Shown: in pieces, positions 25,105 to 34,693 of the stretch | Numbering within the stretch: the stretch's first letter is position 1 | Layout of the letters: every line of letters begins with the position of its first letter | NCBI RefSeq assembly: GCF_016107395.1 | Contig: NZ_JAAIKO010000013.1 | Location: 88,216-152,215 of the forward strand | Source of the DNA: Streptomyces fildesensis | Lineage (GTDB): Bacteria > Actinomycetota > Actinomycetes > Streptomycetales > Streptomycetaceae | DNA: 64,000 nucleotides | Direction of reading: 5' to 3' | Notes under the pieces: generated by a model | Seen by the model: only the letters and a program-made list of their open reading frames with translations | Databases searched by the model: none | What the model was told of the DNA's origin: nothing | Translations under genes and position numbers: made by a program

Positions 25105-26864
25105 ACGGAACCGGCATACGGTTGCACGCCCCCGCCCCCGGCTGGGCGATCGCCGCCGACGTGATCGTCGTCGGGTCCGGCGTCGCCGGCCTGACGACCG
25201 CGCTGCGCTGCGCCGCCGCCGGGGCGAAGGTCGTCGTCGTGACGAAGGCGCAGATGGACAACGGCTCCACGCGCTGGGCCCAGGGCGGCATCGCGGCCGC
25301 GCTCGGTGAGGGCGACACCCCGGAACAGCACCTGGACGACACCCTGGTCGCGGGCGCCGGGCTGTGCGACGAGCCCGCCGTGCGGGCGCTGGTCACCGAG
25401 GGCCCGGACGCGGTGCGCCGGCTCATCTCCACCGGCGCGCAGTTCGACACGTCCGACGAGACCGGCGAGATCCTGCTGACCCGCGAGGGCGGCCACCACC
25501 GCCGCCGGATCGCGCACGCGGGCGGCGACGCGACGGGCGCGGAGATCTCCCGCGCCCTCGTGGAGGCGGTCCGCGACGCCGGGATCGAGACCGTGGAGAA
25601 CGCGCTCGTCCTGGACCTGCTCACCGACGAGGCGGGCCGCACCGCCGGTGTCACGCTGCACGTCATGGGCGAGGGCCAGCGCGACGGCGTCGGCGCGGTG
25701 CACGCCAAGGCCGTGGTGCTCGCGACCGGCGGCATGGGCCAGGTGTTCTCCGCGACGACCAACCCGGCCGTCTCGACCGGCGACGGCGTGGCGCTCGCGC
25801 TGCGGGCCGGCGCCGAGGTCAGCGACCTGGAGTTCGTGCAGTTCCACCCGACCGTGCTGTGGCTGGGCCCGGACGCCGAGGGCCAGCAGCCGCTGGTGTC
25901 CGAGGCGGTCCGTGGTGAGGGCGCGTACCTGGTCGACGCCGAGGGCATCCGGTTCATGACCGGCCAGCACGAGCTGGCCGAGCTGGCGCCGCGCGACATC
26001 GTCGCCAAGGGCATCACGCGGCGGATGCAGGAGACCGGCGCCGAGCACATGTTCCTGGACGCCCGGCACTTCGGCGCGAAGATGTGGGCCGAGCGCTTCC
26101 CGACCATCCTCGCCGCCTGCCGTTCGCACGGCATCGACCCCGTCACCGAGCCGATCCCGGTCGCTCCTGCGGCTCACTACGCGAGCGGCGGCGTCCGGAC
26201 GGACCTGCTGGGCCGGACGACCGTGCCGGGCCTGTACGCGTGCGGTGAGGTCGCCTGCACGGGTGTGCACGGCGCCAACCGGCTCGCCTCCAACTCGCTG
26301 CTGGAGGGCCTGGTCTTCTCCGAGCGCATCGCGGCCGACATCATCGCCGACCCGACCGTGCCGGGCGCCCCCGTAGTCCCCGCACCGGCCCGCACCCCGC
26401 TGCTCGCCTCCGAGGCCCGCTACGAGATCCAGCGGATCATGACGGCGGGCGCGGGCGTGCTGCGCAGCGCCGCCAGTCTGGCGGGCGCGGCCACCGCGCT
26501 GGAGCGGCTCCACACCGCCTCGGTCGAGGATCTGGAGCGCGACGGCAAGACCGCGGAGCCGTGCGTCGAGACGTGGGAGGCGTCCAACCTGAGCCTGGTG
26601 GCCCGGGTCCTGGTCGCGGCCGCCCGCCGCCGGGAGGAGACTCGTGGCTGCCACTGGCGCGAGGACCGGCCGGACCGGGACGATGCCCAGTGGCGCCGGC
26701 ACCTCGTCGTCCGCCTGACGCCGAACGGGACGCTGGCCGTCCACACCACCGACACGGCGGACTTCCCGCCGGTGCGCAATGCAGAGGCACCGCTCGACAG
26801 CCTGCCGGTGACCGCAGAAACCCCGCGGGGGACGACCCGCGCAGCCCTCAAGGAGCCCTCGTGA
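25101..26864 (+). CDS. nadB: L-aspartate oxidase
   Basis: This 587-aa flavoenzyme converts aspartate to iminoaspartate for quinolinate synthesis. The FAD-binding ADVIVVGSGVAGLTTAL (about 18-34), the substrate loops STRWAQGGIAAAL and HPTVLW, the flavin segment HGANRLASNSLLEGLVF and the C-terminal helical domain of the succinate dehydrogenase/NadB family are present. The ATG overlaps the panC stop and its TGA overlaps the nadC GTG. nadA is not in the window. Confidence 0.97.
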   Translation: MNGTGIRLHAPAPGWAIAADVIVVGSGVAGLTTALRCAAAGAKVVVVTKAQMDNGSTRWAQGGIAAALGEGDTPEQHLDDTLVAGAGLCDEPAVRALVTEGPDAVRRLISTGAQFDTSDETGEILLTREGGHHRRRIAHAGGDATGAEISRALVEAVRDAGIETVENALVLDLLTDEAGRTAGVTLHVMGEGQRDGVGAVHAKAVVLATGGMGQVFSATTNPAVSTGDGVALALRAGAEVSDLEFVQFHPTVLWLGPDAEGQQPLVSEAVRGEGAYLVDAEGIRFMTGQHELAELAPRDIVAKGITRRMQETGAEHMFLDARHFGAKMWAERFPTILAACRSHGIDPVTEPIPVAPAAHYASGGVRTDLLGRTTVPGLYACGEVACTGVHGANRLASNSLLEGLVFSERIAADIIADPTVPGAPVVPAPARTPLLASEARYEIQRIMTAGAGVLRSAASLAGAATALERLHTASVEDLERDGKTAEPCVETWEASNLSLVARVLVAAARRREETRGCHWREDRPDRDDAQWRRHLVVRLTPNGTLAVHTTDTADFPPVRNAEAPLDSLPVTAETPRGTTRAALKEPS

Positions 26865-27898
26865 GTACCCCGGACCGTCCTCAGCCCGTCCTTCTTCCGC
26901 TGCCGCAGTTCGGCCTGCCCGTCGGCCTGCCCGACGAGGGCTCGGGCGGCTGCGGTGACGCGTGCGGCTGCGGCGGCGAGGAGGAGCTGTACGAGCACGA
27001 CCCGCTGCAGTGCGGTCTGGACGCCGATCTGGCGCAGCTGCTGGTCGACGCGGGCCTGGACCCCGTCCAGGTCGAGGACATCGCGCACATCGCGATCGAG
27101 GAGGACCTCGACCAGGGCGTCGACGTCACCACCGTCGCGACCGTCCCCGAGGACGCCTTCGCCACCGGTGACTTCACCGCCCGCGAGGCCGGCACCGTCG
27201 CGGGACTGCGGATCGCCGAGGCGGTCCTGTCGGTCGTCTGCACCGACGAGTTCGAGGTCGAGCGGCACGTCGAGGACGGCGACCGCGTCGAGCCCGGCCA
27301 GGTGGTGCTGACGGTCCGCACCCGCACCCGTGACCTGCTGACGGGCGAGCGCAGCGCGCTCAACCTGCTGTGCCGGCTGTCCGGTATCGCGACCGCGACC
27401 CGCGCCTGGTCGGACGTGCTGGAGGGCACCAAGGCGGAGGTCCGCGACACCCGCAAGACGACGCCGGGGCTGCGCGCCCTGGAGAAGTACGCGGTGCGCT
27501 GCGGCGGCGGCGTCAACCACCGGATGTCGCTGTCGGACGCGGCGCTGGTCAAGGACAACCACGTGATCGCGGCCGGCGGCGTCGCGCAGGCGTTCAAGCT
27601 GGTCCGCGACGAGTTCCCCGACCTGGCCATCGAGGTCGAGGTCGACACCATGGACCAGGTGCGCGAGGTCCTCGCGGCGGGCGCCGACCTGATCCTGCTC
27701 GACAACTTCACCCCCGAGCAGACCGCCGAGGCCGTCACGCACGTCGCCGGCCGCGCCGTCCTGGAGTCCTCGGGCCGGCTCTCCCTCGACACCGCCCGCG
27801 CCTACGCGGAGACCGGCGTCGACTACCTGGCGGTGGGCGCGCTGACGCACTCCTCGCCGATCCTGGACATCGGCCTCGACCTTCGCCCGGGAGTCTGA
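26861..27898 (+). CDS. nadC: nicotinate-nucleotide pyrophosphorylase (carboxylating)
   Basis: This 345-aa enzyme converts quinolinate and PRPP to nicotinate mononucleotide. Family motifs include RTRDLLTGERSALNLLCRLSG, DTRKTTPGLRALEKYAVRCGGGVNHR, IEVEVDT and LLDNFTPE. The N-terminus carries a ~55-residue extension not needed for the fold, with a Cys-rich cluster (Cys31, Cys35, Cys37, and Cys51) that could bind a metal. The GTG start overlaps the nadB stop. Confidence 0.96.
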   Translation: MSTPDRPQPVLLPLPQFGLPVGLPDEGSGGCGDACGCGGEEELYEHDPLQCGLDADLAQLLVDAGLDPVQVEDIAHIAIEEDLDQGVDVTTVATVPEDAFATGDFTAREAGTVAGLRIAEAVLSVVCTDEFEVERHVEDGDRVEPGQVVLTVRTRTRDLLTGERSALNLLCRLSGIATATRAWSDVLEGTKAEVRDTRKTTPGLRALEKYAVRCGGGVNHRMSLSDAALVKDNHVIAAGGVAQAFKLVRDEFPDLAIEVEVDTMDQVREVLAAGADLILLDNFTPEQTAEAVTHVAGRAVLESSGRLSLDTARAYAETGVDYLAVGALTHSSPILDIGLDLRPGV

Positions 27899-27905
27899 GA
27901 CCCGC

Positions 27906-28703
27906 ATGCTCCTCACCATCGACGTCGGCAACACGCACACCGTCCTGGGCCTCTTCGACGCGGAGGAGATCGTCGAGCACTGGCGGATCTCCACCGACTC
28001 GCGCCGTACCGCCGACGAGTGGGCGGTCCTGCTGCAGGGCCTGATGGGCATGCACCCGCTGCTGGGCATGGAGCTGGGTGACGGCATCGACGGCATCGCG
28101 ATCTGCTCGACGGTGCCGGCGGTCCTGCACGAGCTGCGGGAGGTCACCCGGCGTTACTACGGGGACGTCCCGTCGGTCCTCGTCGAGCCGGGCATCAAGA
28201 CGGGTGTGCCGATCCTGGTGGACCACCCGAAGGAGGTCGGCTCCGACCGGATCGTCAACTCCCTCGCGGCCATGCACCTGTACAACGGCCCGTGCATCGT
28301 CGTGGACTTCGGTACGGCGACGACCTTCGACGCGGTCTCCGTGCGCGGTGAGTACATGGGCGGCGCCATCGCCCCGGGCATCGAGATCTCGGTGGACGCC
28401 CTCGGGGTGCGCGGCGCGCAGCTGCGCAAGATCGAGCTGGCGCGCCCGCGCAGCGTCATCGGCAAGAACACCATCGAGGCGATGCAGTCCGGCATCCTGT
28501 ACGGCTTCGCCGGCCAGGTCGACGGTGTCGCGGAGCGGATGGCCCGGGAACTCGCCGACGACCCGGACGACGTCACGGTGATCGCCACCGGCGGTCTCGC
28601 GCCGCTCGTCCTCGGCGAGGCGTCGATCATCGATGTGCACGAGCCGTGGCTGACGCTGATCGGGCTGCGCCTGGTCTACGAGCGGAACGTCTCGACGAGT
28701 TAG
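27906..28703 (+). CDS. coaX: type III pantothenate kinase
   Basis: The 265-aa protein phosphorylates pantothenate in the first step of CoA synthesis. It has the ASKHA-fold phosphate loops LTIDVGNTHTVLGLF (N-terminus) and CIVVDFGTATTFDAV (about 124-138), and GYMGGAIAPGI-like and TGGLAPL motifs. It starts 7 bp after nadC. It uses the product of panC, encoded three genes upstream, so the operon couples CoA and NAD synthesis. Confidence 0.96.
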   Translation: MLLTIDVGNTHTVLGLFDAEEIVEHWRISTDSRRTADEWAVLLQGLMGMHPLLGMELGDGIDGIAICSTVPAVLHELREVTRRYYGDVPSVLVEPGIKTGVPILVDHPKEVGSDRIVNSLAAMHLYNGPCIVVDFGTATTFDAVSVRGEYMGGAIAPGIEISVDALGVRGAQLRKIELARPRSVIGKNTIEAMQSGILYGFAGQVDGVAERMARELADDPDDVTVIATGGLAPLVLGEASIIDVHEPWLTLIGLRLVYERNVSTS

Positions 28704-28781
28704 TCCCCCGGTTGGTCGGTGTCCCCAGATCCAGCCATGTCGTTACGGGAATTTTGTCCGTTTAGCACTTAAAGTCGTCTC

Positions 28782-29513
28782 ATGCCCACGCCACACGGGT
28801 CCCGGGGCGGCATGGCGTTCAGCGCGGACGAACTGCGTGTGTTCCGGCGCGCCCTCGCAGCGGCCCTCCGACCCGCCACCACGACATCCGTCCCCGACGA
28901 CCTCCAGGAGTACCTCCGGCTCGCCGAGGCCCTGGACGAAGCGGTCAGCGAGGGCGGGCGGCTCCGGACGTTCCTCCTCGCCGAGCTGGCCCGCTACCGC
29001 GAGGCCCTCCCGGGCAGCGCCGCCGGTTATCTCGCACGGCTGCGGGACGCCCTTGACACCGGCTACCTGCCGGGCCCCGACGACCTCGCGGCGCTGCGGC
29101 GGCTGCGCAGTCACCCCTGTGGCACGGTCGAGCACCGCCGCCGCACCGTGTTGCTGCGGCGCTGCGAGGACCTGGCCGAAAACGATCTACGAGCCCGCCT
29201 GGAGGCCCATATGCCCACGTCGCGCCGACGCTCCACGATCGCCGACCGCGGACGGCTGCTCTCGCTGCCCGGCGGCCGCACGGAATCGCCCGTGCCGGCT
29301 CTCCTGTTCGGCTCCGCGGCCGACCGGCCGGACACGTCGGGCAAGCCCGGGGAGAAGCCCGCACGGCCCTCCCAGGTGCCCGCTCCGGCCCCGGCGCCGT
29401 CCAGGGGCCCCGCGGCCCCCGACCCGGGCCGCCGGGTCCCCACGCCGGCCGAGGTGTTCCCGCCGGGACACCACCGCGCCACGCCCCCGGACGAGGAAGC
29501 CCGCTCGGCCTGA
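28782..29513 (+). CDS. conserved hypothetical protein with disordered Pro-rich tail
   Basis: The 243-aa product has a helical, Leu/Arg/Ala-rich N-terminal two thirds (LRVFRRALAAALRP, YLRLAEALDEAVSEGGRLRTFLLAELARYREAL). A Pro/Ala-rich, probably disordered C-terminus follows. No membrane segment or known domain is seen. The ATG at 28782 lies 6 nt after a TAAAGT hexamer and could be leaderless; an internal ATG at 28812 is the alternative. It is followed by a small membrane protein gene on the same strand. Confidence 0.7.
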   Translation: MPTPHGSRGGMAFSADELRVFRRALAAALRPATTTSVPDDLQEYLRLAEALDEAVSEGGRLRTFLLAELARYREALPGSAAGYLARLRDALDTGYLPGPDDLAALRRLRSHPCGTVEHRRRTVLLRRCEDLAENDLRARLEAHMPTSRRRSTIADRGRLLSLPGGRTESPVPALLFGSAADRPDTSGKPGEKPARPSQVPAPAPAPSRGPAAPDPGRRVPTPAEVFPPGHHRATPPDEEARSA

Positions 29514-29527
29514 CTACGCTGGACGGC

Positions 29528-29707
29528 ATGGACTACGTATCCGCGCTCGTGCCGCCGTTCGTGATGGCGGTCTTCTTCATCGGCCTCGTCGTGACGATCA
29601 TCAAGAACCAGGGCGGGGCCAACAAGGCCAAGGAGGACGCGGCGGTCGACGCCGCGTTCGCCAAGGCCGAGGCGGTCCAGCAGGCCGGAACCGACGAGGT
29701 TCGCTAA
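29528..29707 (+). CDS. small single-pass membrane protein (59 aa)
   Basis: The sequence starts MDYVSALVPPFVMAVFFIGL. One membrane helix (residues 5-26) is followed by a Lys/Ala/Glu-rich amphipathic cytoplasmic tail ending GTDEVR. It lies 14 bp after the hypothetical gene and 39 bp before the BlaI-type gene. Similar small proteins are conserved at this place in streptomycetes, from memory. The function is unknown. Confidence 0.75.
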   Translation: MDYVSALVPPFVMAVFFIGLVVTIIKNQGGANKAKEDAAVDAAFAKAEAVQQAGTDEVR

Positions 29708-29746
29708 ATAAGCGGCATTTCCGGCAATCGTCACTAGTATTCGAGA

Positions 29747-30142
29747 GTGCCCCGTCCATTGGGAGACCTCGAAGACGCAGTGATGACCAGGGTGTGGCAG
29801 TGGAATCGCCCGGTCACCGTTCGCGAAGTGCTCGAAGACCTGCAGCAGGACCGTTCCATCGCGTACACGACGGTCATGACCGTAATGGACAACCTGCACC
29901 AGAAGGGCTGGCTGCGCCGCGAGGCGGAAGGCCGCGCCTATCTCTATGAGGCGGTATCCACAAGAGCTGCTTACTCGGCCGCACTGATGAACGAGGCATG
30001 GGCGGCGAGCGACAACCCGGCCGCGGCCCTCGTGCACTTCTTCGGCATGATGTCGCCGGAACAGCGGGAAGCTCTCAGGGACGCAATGCGCGTAGTCCAG
30101 TCCGTGGACCCCTCTGCCCCTCCCGAGCCCGACGAACGATAG
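29747..30142 (+). CDS. BlaI/MecI-family transcriptional regulator
   Basis: This 131-aa repressor-type protein has a winged helix (about residues 5-72, RPLGDLEDAVMTRVWQWNRPVTVREVLEDLQ ... MDNLHQKGWLRRE) and a C-terminal dimerisation helix. In other bacteria a partner BlaR1 protease relieves BlaI repression. No blaR1 gene is adjacent. A TAGTAT -10 sits 6 nt before the GTG, so the mRNA is probably leaderless and any operator would overlap the start. Confidence 0.88.
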   Translation: MPRPLGDLEDAVMTRVWQWNRPVTVREVLEDLQQDRSIAYTTVMTVMDNLHQKGWLRREAEGRAYLYEAVSTRAAYSAALMNEAWAASDNPAAALVHFFGMMSPEQREALRDAMRVVQSVDPSAPPEPDER

Positions 30143-30151
30143 CGTCCGGCC

Positions 30152-30670
30152 ATGCCCCTCGTATCAAATGACGTCACCATCCGCCGGGCCAGGACCAGTG
30201 ATGTGCCGGCTGTCCGCAGCCTGCTGGACTCATATGTCCGTGACCGCATCCTGCTGGACAAGCCCACGGTGACTCTTTATGAGGACATCCAGGAGTTCTG
30301 GGTCGCCGAACGCGACGAGGACGCCGCCGTCGTGGCCTGCGGCGCACTTCATGTGATGTGGGAGGACCTGGCAGAGGTCCGCACGCTGGCGGTTCATCCG
30401 GGACAGCGTGGGAAGGGCGTCGGACATCAAGTCCTGGCCAAGCTCTTGCAGACCGCGCGCTGGCTCGGAGTCCGCAGGATTTTCTGTCTCACCTTCGAAG
30501 TCGACTTCTTCGCGAAGCACGGCTTCGTCGAGATCGGCGAGACGCCGGTGGACGGTGATGTCTTCGGCGAGCTGCTGCGTTCCAATGACGAGGGAGTGGC
30601 CGAGTTCCTCGACCTCGAGCGAGTGAAACCGAACACCTTGGGCAACAGCCGCATGCTGCTGCAACTCTGA
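30152..30670 (+). CDS. short-form N-acetylglutamate synthase (GNAT)
   Basis: This 172-aa single GNAT domain shows the acetyl-CoA motif LAVHPGQRGKGVGHQVLAKLL (about 92-112). IFCLTFEVDFFAKHGFVEIGET is typical of the short actinobacterial amino-acid N-acetyltransferases that open arginine synthesis (Mycobacterium Rv2747/ArgA type). No other arginine gene is nearby. It starts 9 bp after the BlaI-type gene. A TAGCGT hexamer overlapping that gene's stop codon lies 6 nt before the ATG, so it may have its own leaderless promoter. Confidence 0.87.
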   Translation: MPLVSNDVTIRRARTSDVPAVRSLLDSYVRDRILLDKPTVTLYEDIQEFWVAERDEDAAVVACGALHVMWEDLAEVRTLAVHPGQRGKGVGHQVLAKLLQTARWLGVRRIFCLTFEVDFFAKHGFVEIGETPVDGDVFGELLRSNDEGVAEFLDLERVKPNTLGNSRMLLQL

Positions 30671-30719
30671 GGGTCCCGGTATGTCCGGTACGCGCACGGG
30701 CATCTTGCTCAGCTTCGCG

Positions 30720-30785
30720 CAAGGGGTTTGTGTTTTTCCGTAAAAGGCGCTTTGCTTTTACCGTTAATCCGTTTTCGATGAAAGG
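30720..30785 (+). promoter_or_regulatory. AT-rich promoter/leader of lsr2
   Basis: This stretch contains runs such as GTGTTTTTCCGTAAAAGG and CTTTTACCGTTAATCCG and is far more AT-rich than its surroundings. Lsr2 silences AT-rich DNA, so this is a natural autoregulation site directly upstream of its own gene. Confidence 0.55.
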
Positions 30786-30792
30786 GAAGCCG

Positions 30793-31131
30793 GTGGCACA
30801 GAAGGTTCAGGTCCTTCTTGTTGACGACCTCGACGGCGGCGAGGCGGATGAGACCGTCACGTTCGCACTCGATGGAGTGACGTACGAGATCGACCTCACC
30901 ACTGCCAATGCGGACAAGCTGCGCGGGCTGCTCACCCCGTACCTGGACAGCGGTCGCAGGACCGGTGGACGGGTCGGCCGTGGCCGCGGTCCCAAGGTTG
31001 TGCGCGGCGGTTCGGCGAGCCAGGACACCGCGAAGATTCGTGCGTGGGCCAAGGACAAGGGCTATGAGGTCAATGACCGCGGCCGTGTTCCCGCGTCCAT
31101 TCGCGAGGCGTACGAGAAGGAACACGGCTGA
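30793..31131 (+). CDS. lsr2: nucleoid-associated xenogeneic silencer Lsr2
   Basis: This 112-aa protein has an N-terminal dimerisation domain (MAQKVQVLLVDDLDGGEADETVTFALDGVTYEIDL, residues 1-60) and a C-terminal DNA-binding domain. That domain carries the AT-hook-like loop RGRG (about 71-74) and the helical part DTAKIRAWAKDKGYEVNDRGRVPASIREAYEKEH. It binds AT-rich horizontally acquired DNA and silences it, including specialised metabolite genes. The GTG at 30793 has AAGGGAAG upstream. Its 3' end overlaps a convergent gene by 70 bp. Confidence 0.96.
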   Translation: MAQKVQVLLVDDLDGGEADETVTFALDGVTYEIDLTTANADKLRGLLTPYLDSGRRTGGRVGRGRGPKVVRGGSASQDTAKIRAWAKDKGYEVNDRGRVPASIREAYEKEHG

Positions 31132-31643
31132 TTCTCCAGCAGCCGGACCCGGTGGCAGGCCGTCGCGAGAGCGGAGACCAGTGCCACCAGGCCGATGGGT
31201 CCCCCCACACCATCGGTACCGGAGCGGCCCGTGAAGCACATCGCGGGCAACGTAGGTTCCACCTCGCAGCCCGGTTGGGGAGGCCGCAGCCAGACCGGCG
31301 CCGTCCGGTCGTAGGCGGCCTCCCGGCGTCCCCATTCGGGATGAGCCGGCGCCCGCATCAGATCGCCCGCACCCAGGGCGGTCAGATCGAGCGGGATTCC
31401 GCCCCATTCCAGCCATTCCAGCAGCCCGGTCAGTTCCTCCGCCGTACCCGCCGCCACCAGCAGCAGGACCCGCCGTCCGTCCAGCGCGACGGGCCCCAGT
31501 TCACCGGGCCGCGGGAAGCGTGTCAGTGCGGCGAAGCCCACCTTGGCGGGAACCTCCAGCGCGTCGAAGCGCGCACCGGTGACCAGGTGCGGAGGCGTCG
31601 TACCGGCGATCGGCCAACCCAGCTCGTGCTCGTACCAGCCCAT
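31062..31643 (-). CDS. SCO3374-family protein
   Basis: The 193-aa product resembles a Streptomyces family annotated only by its coelicolor locus name. Features are WYEHELGWP at the start, VTGARFDALEVPAKVG, LDGRRVLLLVAAGTAEELTGLLEWLEWGG and PPSPEWGRREAAYDRTAPVWLRPP-like text. No membrane helix is seen. The last ~26 residues lie opposite the 3' end of lsr2. The ATG at 31643 is chosen; a TTG at 31670 is possible. Function is unknown, but the place next to lsr2 is conserved in streptomycetes as far as I recall. Confidence 0.72.
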   Translation of the reverse strand: MGWYEHELGWPIAGTTPPHLVTGARFDALEVPAKVGFAALTRFPRPGELGPVALDGRRVLLLVAAGTAEELTGLLEWLEWGGIPLDLTALGAGDLMRAPAHPEWGRREAAYDRTAPVWLRPPQPGCEVEPTLPAMCFTGRSGTDGVGGPIGLVALVSALATACHRVRLLENQPCSFSYASRMDAGTRPRSLTS

Positions 31644-32072
31644 GCAGTATGCAACTCCCGCGGAGCACAAGGGTTACGAGCGGTGGCGCTCCGGATACGC
31701 TCCGTGCCCGCCGAAGGTGCCAGGTGTGCGGCCGATGAGCGCAAGGTTGTTCGCCCGTAGCGCACCCGTTGGCCCCGCGCGGCATGGAATGTCGGTGCCG
31801 GCGGGTAAGAAAGTCCTAGTGGGACGGGACGACGGCCGCCGCGGATGGGCGCGCGTTCGCCATCGGCGTACTCGATAAAGGTCTATTCACCTGGCCTGCG
31901 GGAACATCGTCTCGCACCATCAGGTTGGAGCTGTTGTCGGCTGCGTGGGACTAAAGGGCCCAGGTGGGTGTCTACGGTTGAAGTGAGCTGCCCCGCTGTC
32001 GGGACTAGCATGCGGAAGGACAGGGAGGGGACCGCCCCCTAACTGCCCGACCGCTCTGAGGAGCGATTAACG
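31644..32072 (+). promoter_or_regulatory. clpC upstream region
   Basis: These 429 bases hold no gene. They carry the ClgR-like box at 31855-31871 and possible -10 hexamers just after it. GAGGAG lies upstream of the clpC ATG. The rest shows nothing recognisable. Confidence 0.5.
31855..31871. promoter_or_regulatory. ClgR-like operator
   Basis: GTTCGCCATCGGCGTAC contains the inverted arms CGCC/GGCG and agrees with the actinobacterial ClgR motif (CGCYNANRGCGWWS) except at one core base. ClgR activates clp genes under proteolytic stress, and clpC lies 200 bp downstream. Confidence 0.5.
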
Positions 32073-34607
<2,535 letters not shown>

Positions 34608-34628
34608 CGCCTGCTGCTCGGCATTGCA

Positions 34629-34670
34629 CGGCGCCGGCCCCGAAACCTTCTGGTTTCGGGGCCGGCGCCG
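34629..34670 (+). terminator. clpC terminator
   Basis: A perfect 19-bp stem (34629-34647 with 34652-34670, core GCGCCGGCCCCGAAACC) has a TTCT loop and is followed by TTT. It lies just after clpC and before the convergent NACHT gene, so it can act in both directions. Confidence 0.92.
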
Positions 34671-34693
34671 TTTGCGCGGTCGGCGGGTGCGGA

